DNA from: Cytobacillus dafuensis
GTDB lineage: Bacteria > Bacillota > Bacilli > Bacillales > Cytobacillaceae
Direction of reading: 5' to 3'
Assembly: GCF_007995155.1 (NCBI RefSeq)
Contig: NZ_CP042593.1
Location: 2,150,001 to 2,214,000 of the forward strand
DNA: 64,000 bases
Position 1 is the stretch's first letter; each line of letters begins with the position of its first letter. The notes beneath the pieces were generated by a model, which worked only from the letters and a program-made list of their open reading frames with translations, was not told the origin of the DNA and did not search any database. Below, piece by piece: positions 58,004-64,000 of this stretch. The position numbers and the translations under genes are program-made.

Positions 58004-59752
58004 ATGAGAGTGTTTTTAGATTTAATGTGGTTTTTTAAACAAGAGAAAAAAGCTTATATGATCGGAACTTTGATGCTGCTATTTGTAGCTATGCTTCAGC
58101 TTGTGCCACCTAAGGTGATTGGAGTATTTGTAGACCTTGTAAAGGATAATGCATTAACAACTAATACCCTTTTGTCATTGATAGGTGTGTTAATTGCAAC
58201 GGCAGCCTTAATGTATATATTGCGTTACTATTGGCGGATTATGATATTCGGCTCTGCTGTTAAGCTATCGAAAATATTAAGAAATAAGCTTTATCATCAT
58301 TTTACATCAATGTCCCAATCCTTTTATCAGAAAAAACGGGTGGGAGATTTGATGGCACATGCAACAAATGATTTACAGGCCATACAGCAAACAGCTGGCT
58401 CTGGGGTTCTGACCTTAGTTGACTCAATGGCTACTGGTGGCTTTGTTATCATTGCCATGGCGGCAACGATCAGTTGGAAGCTGACATTAATTAGTTTGAT
58501 TCCGATGCCTTTAATGGCTCTTTTAACAAGCTGGTATGGAACGATGCTTCATAAGCGATTTCATAAAGCTCAAGAAGCTTTTTCATCTCTTAATGATAAA
58601 ACACAGGAAAGTGTAACGGGGATAAAGGTGATTAAAACATTCGGCCAAGAAGCTGAAGATATTGAGGACTTTAGAAAACAATCCGAGGATGTTGTTCAAA
58701 AGAATGTTTCTGTTGCCAAAATTGATTCATTATTTGATCCGACGATATCGATTATTGTGGGGATATCCTTTTTCTTATCCATTGCCTTTGGAGCAAAATA
58801 CGTTCTGAATGAAGAAATAACCATTGGAGAGCTAGTGTCGTTCACAACTTACTTAACCCTGCTTATTTGGCCAATGCTTGCATTTGGCTGGTTATTTAAC
58901 ATTGTAGAGAGAGGCAGAGCTTCTAATGATCGTATATCGGCATTGCTGGCAGAAAAGATAGACATTAATGATGATCCTATTGCTCTTGAGCTTGTGCCTA
59001 GTGGAGATATTACTTTTAATATTTTTGAGTTTGCTTATCCAGAAGAAAGAGAGCCATTACTAAAGGACATACACTTTGAGTTAAAAAGAGGGGAAACCTT
59101 AGGAATAGTAGGCAGAACCGGTGCTGGAAAAACAACACTATTAAAGCTGCTTATTCGTGAATTTGAAGGTTTTGATGGCATAATTGAATTCGCAGGAAAC
59201 CCATTAAGCCATTACCAATTAGAGAAGCTAAGAGAATCAATTGGTTATGTTCCTCAGGACCATTTTTTATTCTCTGCAACAGTGGCTGAGAATATTGCAT
59301 TTACAAACCCTTTCGCAGATGAATTAGAGATTCATGAGGCAGCAAAACTTGCGAACATTCATGAGGATATTTTGCAATTTACAGATGGATACGAAACAGT
59401 CGTTGGTGAAAGAGGCGTTTCGCTTTCTGGAGGACAAAAGCAGCGAATTTCCATTGCAAGAGCATTATTAATGGATCCTGAAGTATTACTTCTAGATGAT
59501 TCATTGTCTGCTGTTGATGCAAAAACGGAGGAAGCTATTCTCACAGCATTGAGGCAAAACAGAGAAGGAAAAACCACGATCATAACAGCCCATCGTTTGA
59601 GTGCGATTCAGCATGCTAATTTGATTATCGTTCTTGACGAAGGAAGAATTGTACAAAGAGGAACTCATGTACAGTTGATGAGTGAGAATGGCTGGTATAA
59701 AGACATGTACCTACATCAACAGCTAGAAGAGCTAGTGGAGCATGGAGGATAG
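58004..59752 (+). CDS. Heterodimeric ABC exporter subunit (YheI/BmrC-like)
   Basis: A 582-residue half-transporter: six membrane helices, then an ATPase. Walker A is GRTGAGKTT (about residue 370), the signature is LSGGQ (intact), but Walker B reads LLLDDS, with Asp in place of the catalytic Glu, so its own site is degenerate. This fits heterodimeric multidrug exporters such as B. subtilis YheI/YheH. The start at ATG 58004 has GGAGGA 7 bp upstream; a GTG at 57986 is less likely. It is coupled to the next gene. Confidence 0.88.
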   Translation: MRVFLDLMWFFKQEKKAYMIGTLMLLFVAMLQLVPPKVIGVFVDLVKDNALTTNTLLSLIGVLIATAALMYILRYYWRIMIFGSAVKLSKILRNKLYHHFTSMSQSFYQKKRVGDLMAHATNDLQAIQQTAGSGVLTLVDSMATGGFVIIAMAATISWKLTLISLIPMPLMALLTSWYGTMLHKRFHKAQEAFSSLNDKTQESVTGIKVIKTFGQEAEDIEDFRKQSEDVVQKNVSVAKIDSLFDPTISIIVGISFFLSIAFGAKYVLNEEITIGELVSFTTYLTLLIWPMLAFGWLFNIVERGRASNDRISALLAEKIDINDDPIALELVPSGDITFNIFEFAYPEEREPLLKDIHFELKRGETLGIVGRTGAGKTTLLKLLIREFEGFDGIIEFAGNPLSHYQLEKLRESIGYVPQDHFLFSATVAENIAFTNPFADELEIHEAAKLANIHEDILQFTDGYETVVGERGVSLSGGQKQRISIARALLMDPEVLLLDDSLSAVDAKTEEAILTALRQNREGKTTIITAHRLSAIQHANLIIVLDEGRIVQRGTHVQLMSENGWYKDMYLHQQLEELVEHGG

Positions 59753-59755
59753 ATA

Positions 59756-61546
59756 ATGGAAAAGATAACCGCAATAAATGGGAAAGAACAGCGTAAAATT
59801 CTTTTTCGACTTCTTTCCTACTCAAAACCGTATCTGAAAACGATGGTCCTAGCATTTGGATTACTTCTTATAGCAACAATAGGAGATATACTCGGACCAA
59901 TATTAATAAAAATATTTATAGATGATCATTTAAGGCCACGAAATCTAGAATTTGAACCACTTTTTACACTAGGAGCAGCGTTTATCGGCATTCAAATAAT
60001 GAATGTACTTGTTTCATACTTTCAATTACTGAAGTTTCAGGAGATTGCCTTGAAGATTATTCAACAGCTCCGAGTTGAAGTGTTTACAAAGGTTCAAGCA
60101 CTTGGATTAAAATACTTTGATAAAACACCGGCTGGTAGCATCGTTTCAAGGGTAACGAATGATACAGAAGCAATTAAAGATATGTTCGTAAGTGTTATCG
60201 TTACCTTTATTCAAGGAGCATTTTTACTGATAGGTATATTAATTGCTATGTTTATATTAAATGCAAAATTAGCTTTATTTTGTACGTTGATATTGCCAAT
60301 TCTTTTCTTTATTATGCAAACATATAGAAAGTATAGTTCACTAATTTACCAGGATATGAGGGAGCGGCTAAGCCAGCTGAATGCGAAATTAAGCGAATCT
60401 CTCCAAGGAATGGCGATTATTCAAGTTTTTCGTCAGGAAAAGCGCTTGAGAAAAGAATTTGGAGATATTAATGAGAATCATTATAAGGCTGGTATGAAAA
60501 ATATTAAGATTGATAGTTTATTATTAAGACCAGCAATCGATCTTGTATATTTTTTAGCATTGATTATGATATTAAGTTTTTTCGGGATAACTTCTTTTAA
60601 TAGTACGATTGAAATCGGGGTTATTTTTGTGTTTATTAGTTATCTTGATCGATTCTTTGAGCCTGTGAACCAAATAATGATGAGGCTTTCAATGTATCAG
60701 CAGGCAATCGTGGCAGCATCTAGAGCTTTTAAACTATTAGATGAAACTGAACTTGCACCAGCACAGCAAGATGGTGAAAATAGACCTATTCAGGATGGAG
60801 AAATTGAATTTCGAAATGTAAGTTTTTCCTATGATGGTCAAAGAGATATTTTAAAAAATATTTCATTTACCGCAAAACCAGGCGAAACCGTTGCACTTGT
60901 CGGTCACACGGGAAGTGGGAAAAGCTCAATCATTAATTTAATGATGCGATTCTATGAATTTGAAAGAGGCGATATTTTGATTGATGGGCAGTCAATCAAG
61001 TCCTACGGAAAAGCTGAATTGCGGGATAAGATGGGGCTAGTGTTACAGGATCCTTTTCTCTTCTATGGAACGATTAAAGACAATATTTGCCTTCATAATA
61101 AAAGTATAAGCGATTCAGAAATTGAAGCGGCAGCACAATTCGTCCAGGCGCATGCTTTTATTGAAAAATTAGAGAATGGCTATAATCAGCAAGTTGTGGA
61201 GCGAGGCTCTACGTTTTCAAGCGGACAAAGGCAGCTAATTGCTTTTGCTAGAACGATAGCGGCAAATCCAAAAATTCTTGTTCTCGATGAAGCAACAGCC
61301 AATATTGATACAGAAACAGAAGAGGCTATTCAAATTGCGTTAGAGAAAATGAGAAAGGGCAGAACGACAATTGCGATTGCGCATCGCTTGTCAACTATTC
61401 AAGATGCTGATCAGATTCTAGTTCTACACCAAGGAGAAATTGTAGAGAGAGGAAACCATCAAGAGCTTCTTTCAAAACAAGGTTTATATCATAAAATGTA
61501 TTTGCTGCAAAATAGCTCGTTGGAAAAAGTGGAAGATGCTGTTTAA
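59756..61546 (+). CDS. Heterodimeric ABC exporter subunit (YheH-like)
   Basis: A 596-residue half-transporter, four bases after the previous stop. Walker A is GHTGSGKSS and Walker B VLDEA (canonical Glu), while the signature is SSGQ instead of LSGGQ. Together with the partner this gives one competent and one degenerate ATP site. The substrate is unknown; multidrug or lipid-like compounds are usual. GGAGGATAG lies upstream. Confidence 0.88.
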   Translation: MEKITAINGKEQRKILFRLLSYSKPYLKTMVLAFGLLLIATIGDILGPILIKIFIDDHLRPRNLEFEPLFTLGAAFIGIQIMNVLVSYFQLLKFQEIALKIIQQLRVEVFTKVQALGLKYFDKTPAGSIVSRVTNDTEAIKDMFVSVIVTFIQGAFLLIGILIAMFILNAKLALFCTLILPILFFIMQTYRKYSSLIYQDMRERLSQLNAKLSESLQGMAIIQVFRQEKRLRKEFGDINENHYKAGMKNIKIDSLLLRPAIDLVYFLALIMILSFFGITSFNSTIEIGVIFVFISYLDRFFEPVNQIMMRLSMYQQAIVAASRAFKLLDETELAPAQQDGENRPIQDGEIEFRNVSFSYDGQRDILKNISFTAKPGETVALVGHTGSGKSSIINLMMRFYEFERGDILIDGQSIKSYGKAELRDKMGLVLQDPFLFYGTIKDNICLHNKSISDSEIEAAAQFVQAHAFIEKLENGYNQQVVERGSTFSSGQRQLIAFARTIAANPKILVLDEATANIDTETEEAIQIALEKMRKGRTTIAIAHRLSTIQDADQILVLHQGEIVERGNHQELLSKQGLYHKMYLLQNSSLEKVEDAV

Positions 61547-61586
61547 ATTAAGGTGAGTAATGATGGAAAAAACATAATAAAAAGAA

Positions 61587-61622
61587 AACCAGCTTGGAGA
61601 ATGATCACCTAAGCTGGTTATT
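61587..61622. terminator. Terminator between the ABC exporter and ynzD-like genes
   Basis: The stem AACCAGCTT-GG/CC-AAGCTGGTT has a long loop and a weak T-run. It serves convergent genes. Confidence 0.65.
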
Positions 61623-61636
61623 TAATGGGTAGGGAT

Positions 61637-61792
61637 TTATTTGCTATAATGTCGATTATATTCATTGAGTAAACGATCAAGTTCTTGGCTGTAACTTATA
61701 GCTGTAGTAGAAGCTAACCCATTTTTCATGGCAACTTGTATTAATTCAAGCCTCTTTTGTTCAATTAGTGAAAGTAAATCTTTATTCGACAC
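61637..61792 (-). CDS. ynzD: Spo0E-like aspartyl-phosphate phosphatase (YnzD type)
   Basis: A 51-residue protein with the Spo0E-family motif SQELDRLLN preceded by a helix (LLSLIEQKRLELIQVAMKNG). Such phosphatases dephosphorylate Spo0A~P and delay sporulation. The start is GTG 61792, with AAAGGA about 9 bp upstream. The gene is too short for usual cut-offs. B. subtilis ynzD lies near this locus. The start codon is covered by a perfect Spo0A box. Confidence 0.83.
   Translation of the reverse strand: MSNKDLLSLIEQKRLELIQVAMKNGLASTTAISYSQELDRLLNEYNRHYSK
61785..61791 (-). promoter_or_regulatory. Spo0A box over the ynzD-like start codon
   Basis: TGTCGAA on the minus strand lies within GTGTCGAAT, the first codons. 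TCGAC-AC-GTCGA forms a small inverted repeat at 61786-61797. Confidence 0.35.
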
Positions 61793-62105
61793 GTCGAGTT
61801 ATCCTTTCAATCGTTATTAAAGAAATTTACAATGGAGTGTCTAAAATGATGGAATCCATGTAAAAGAATGAAAGATTATATCAAATATTGTTAACACATT
61901 CTAGTATAACTAATTATGGGAAATAATTCAAAAGAAAGATATGCATTAATTAAATATTTTTTACAGATGTTGAAATAGTTTGTAAAAAATTTTGAAACGG
62001 GTCTGTCTAATTTGATGACACAAAATATTCAAATCTAAACATTATCAATTCACAGGAAGATTTGTTAAAATGAAGGATGAATTGTTTTGGACTGGAGATG
62101 TTTAC
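61793..62105. other. Intergenic region before ccdA
   Basis: About 310 bp of AT-rich sequence carrying the divergent ynzD-like and ccdA upstream regions. No repeat or further gene was recognised. Confidence 0.5.
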
Positions 62106-62813
62106 ATGACAGATTTGAATGTTTTCATTGCTTTAGGAGCAGGTTTTCTAAGCTTTATTTCTCCTTGCTGCTTACCTTTGTATCCTGCATTTTTATCCTA
62201 TATTACTGGTATGTCTGTTGGTGAGCTAAAAGAGGAAAATGCAATGCTCCAAAGAAGAAGTATGCTACATACATTGTTCTTTCTCATTGGGTTCTCTCTA
62301 ATTTTTGTTGCGATTGGTTTTAGTTCTTCCTTCCTCGGATCCTTCTTTATTGATTATCAAAATTTGATCAGACAGATCGGAGCTATTTTTATCTTTTTCT
62401 TCGGTTTAATGATTGTAGGGTTTATTAAACCGGAATTTTTAATGAAGGAAAAAAGATTTGAGTTTAAAAACCGTCCTTCAGGGCTGTTGGGTTCAATTTT
62501 AATAGGAATGGCCTTTGGAGCTGGCTGGACGCCATGTACAGGACCTATTTTAGGTGCGGTATTTTCTCTTGCCGTTTCGAACCCAAATTCGGCAATGGTT
62601 TATATGATTGCTTATATTCTAGGATTTGCTGTACCGTTTTTTATTCTTTCCTTCTTTATTGGCAAGATGAATTGGATTCGAAAAAACAGCCTTCTAATAA
62701 TGAAAATAGGTGGTTATATCATGATGGTTATGGGAGTAGTCTTGTTCTTTGACTGGATGACTAAAATCATTGCCATTCTTTCACCATTATTTGGTGGATT
62801 CACAGGCTTTTAA
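62106..62813 (+). CDS. ccdA: Cytochrome c biogenesis thiol transporter CcdA
   Basis: A 235-residue membrane protein, exactly the length of B. subtilis CcdA. About six membrane helices and the redox Cys residues in [11 protein letters not shown] and TPCTGPIL are visible. It passes reducing power across the membrane for cytochrome c maturation and spore development. The start at ATG 62106 has GGAG 8-9 bp upstream; an in-frame ATG at 62070 lacks one. Confidence 0.95.
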   Translation: MTDLNVFIALGAGFLSFISPCCLPLYPAFLSYITGMSVGELKEENAMLQRRSMLHTLFFLIGFSLIFVAIGFSSSFLGSFFIDYQNLIRQIGAIFIFFFGLMIVGFIKPEFLMKEKRFEFKNRPSGLLGSILIGMAFGAGWTPCTGPILGAVFSLAVSNPNSAMVYMIAYILGFAVPFFILSFFIGKMNWIRKNSLLIMKIGGYIMMVMGVVLFFDWMTKIIAILSPLFGGFTGF

Positions 62814-63047
62814 ATAAACGTATTTATTACTCATTTCATAGAAGGGTGTAATACGTTTAAAAAAGTGGGCGAAATTTGTCGTGCGCTTTAAATTGAATTT
62901 TCGCATAATTTTAGCTATATTTTAATAAGTGTTCTTAGTGCTAACAGGAATGAATGTGAATAACAATCCATTTTCTTAGACTTTTAAGGAAATTTACTTT
63001 AATTTTGAGATTGAACTTCCGATGCAGTTGTTGAGGGGGAAACAGCG

Positions 63048-63407
63048 ATGGCAAGAATTTTAATAGTGGATGATGCAAAGTTTATGAGAATCACATTATC
63101 CAATATCCTAAAAAAAGATAATCATGAAATTGTTGGTGAAGGAGAAACTGGGAAGGACGCAGTTCAACTGTATGAAGAATTAATGCCAGACTTAGTTACT
63201 ATGGATATTACAATGCCGGAAATGAGCGGACTTGAGGCAGTAAAAGAAATTAAAAAAAAATATCCTAGTGCGAAAGTAATTATGTGTTCAGCAATGGGAC
63301 AACAAAAAATGGTTGTCGAAGCGATTGAATCAGGCGCTAAAGATTTTATTGTAAAGCCTTTTGATGATGGACGAGTAATGGAAGCGGTAAATAGAGTACT
63401 AAGTTAA
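63048..63407 (+). CDS. ccdB: CheY-like response regulator CcdB (YneI)
   Basis: A 119-residue stand-alone receiver domain. Asp8/Asp9 (VDDA), phospho-acceptor Asp53 (TMDITMP), Ser81 and Lys103 (VKPF) are all in place, so it should be phosphorylated. It has no output domain. The ccdA-ccdB-ccdC order is that of B. subtilis yneI. GAGGGGG precedes the ATG. Confidence 0.92.
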   Translation: MARILIVDDAKFMRITLSNILKKDNHEIVGEGETGKDAVQLYEELMPDLVTMDITMPEMSGLEAVKEIKKKYPSAKVIMCSAMGQQKMVVEAIESGAKDFIVKPFDDGRVMEAVNRVLS

Positions 63408-63415
63408 TTTAAAAT

Positions 63416-63486
63416 AGGCTGACTCGGCGATTCCTAAGCAGGTTTTTACCTGATTTAGGGAATCTATTGAGACAGCTTTTATTTTT
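63416..63486 (+). terminator. Terminator after ccdB
   Basis: A GATTCCTAA/TTAGGGAATC stem is enclosed by GGCTG/CAGCTTTT and followed by T residues. Confidence 0.7.
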
Positions 63487-63555
63487 CACTTTCCTCTTTT
63501 CACTATCATAAGATATAATGAGAAATGAAAATAAAAGGGTAAGGGATGTAAGAGT

Positions 63556-64000
63556 ATGGACATGGTTGTAATAACATCAGTTGGGGCTGTATGCATGGCT
63601 TTATTTGTCATGTTTCTCCGTATGAAGGCTTCCAAGAAGCCGGCATCTGCAAAAAAAATCATTTTACCACCGATTTTCATGAGTACTGGCGCCCTAATGT
63701 TTATATTTCCTTATTTCAGAGTTACTCCACTTGAAATATTAGAGGCTGTAACAGTGGGAATGCTTTTCTCCATTTTGTTGATTAAAACATCTAAATTTGA
63801 AATAAGGGATAATCAAATCTTTTTAAAGCGTTCGAGGGCATTTATTTTTATATTAATTGGATTGCTCATTATTAGAATTATTGGAAAGTTTATATTAAGC
63901 TCTTCCATTGATGTTGGTCAATTAAGTGGGATGTTTTGGATTCTTGCATTTGGGATGATTGTTCCATGGCGATTAGCGATGTATTATGATTTTCGCAAGT
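63556..64000 (+). CDS. ccdC: CcdC-family membrane protein, 3' truncated by window edge
   Basis: The frame is open from ATG 63556 to the window end (148 codons shown; family length about 160). It begins MDMVVITSVGAVCMALF and has four hydrophobic segments, with VPWRLAMYYDFRK near the cut. CcdC (YneJ) follows ccdA-ccdB in B. subtilis and is linked to cytochrome c biogenesis. The upstream AAGGGATG is a fair ribosome site. Confidence 0.85.
   Translation, partial: MDMVVITSVGAVCMALFVMFLRMKASKKPASAKKIILPPIFMSTGALMFIFPYFRVTPLEILEAVTVGMLFSILLIKTSKFEIRDNQIFLKRSRAFIFILIGLLIIRIIGKFILSSSIDVGQLSGMFWILAFGMIVPWRLAMYYDFRK

Overview
This AT-rich window comes from a spore-forming Bacillaceae chromosome. The evidence is the Bacillus-type gene order and the endospore genes spoIIIE, spoVS, cotE, spoVK, sirA and a Spo0E-type phosphatase. 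It carries the conserved block running from rnjB to ccdC as known from Bacillus subtilis, interrupted by several accessory insertions. Genus and species cannot be fixed from the sequence alone. The window cuts a gene at each edge: rnjB lacks its 5' end and ccdC its 3' end.

Layout. (1) 1-4.6 kb: the RNase J tail, tepA, a ylzJ-like gene and spoIIIE. (2) 4.6-10.8 kb: a GntR regulator (ymfC) and a nucleoside ABC importer (nupN/O/P/Q type), with a candidate operator repeated before ymfC and nupO. (3) 10.9-18.8 kb: ymfF, ymfH and ymfI (linked to EF-P modification), ymfJ, ymfK, rodZ/ymfM, pgsA and cinA. (4) 19.1-23.7 kb: recA with an SOS box, rny, ymdB and spoVS. (5) 24.0-29.0 kb: korA/korB, miaB and ricA. 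(6) 29.1-36.3 kb: cotE, a LysE-type exporter, a PH-domain protein, mutS and mutL. (7) 36.4-41.5 kb: a mostly minus-strand accessory island between mutL and miaA, holding two small membrane proteins, an LCM-type methyltransferase with a hairpin in its leader, two apparently frameshifted spore-coat-like genes, an unknown 89-residue protein, a DUF1801 protein and mreBH. (8) 41.8-49.6 kb: miaA, hfq, spoVK, a TRIC-type membrane protein, hflX, ynbB, glnR and glnA. (9) 49.8-53.5 kb: a DUF1259 protein, a polysaccharide deacetylase and the divergent SOS locus lexA / yneA-yneB-ynzC. (10) 53.7-64 kb: tkt, sirA, yneF, a DUF421 protein, a heterodimeric ABC exporter, a Spo0E-like gene (ynzD type), ccdA, ccdB and ccdC.

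How the genes work together. LexA boxes tie recA, lexA and yneA into one DNA-damage circuit that pauses division. Two GlnR boxes before glnR-glnA fit autoregulated nitrogen control. SpoIIIE, SpoVS, CotE, SpoVK, SirA and the Spo0E-like protein act at successive points of sporulation, and Spo0A-box sequences lie near sirA and over the ynzD-like start. Rny and RNase J share RNA decay; RicA is known to work with RNase Y.

Non-coding structure. The most unusual parts are (a) two copies of a roughly 133-bp hairpin-bearing repeat at 4.6 and 26.7 kb; (b) two inverted copies of a second repeat family at 14.4 and 31.6 kb whose stems are kept while the loops diverge; (c) a structured segment at 23.0-23.16 kb whose hairpin loops read AGGAY on plus and RUCCU on minus; (d) a consensus promoter plus terminator-like hairpin before the methyltransferase; and (e) a duplicated yneF tail flanking the DUF421 gene. 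No rRNA, tRNA, CRISPR array or intact transposase was seen.
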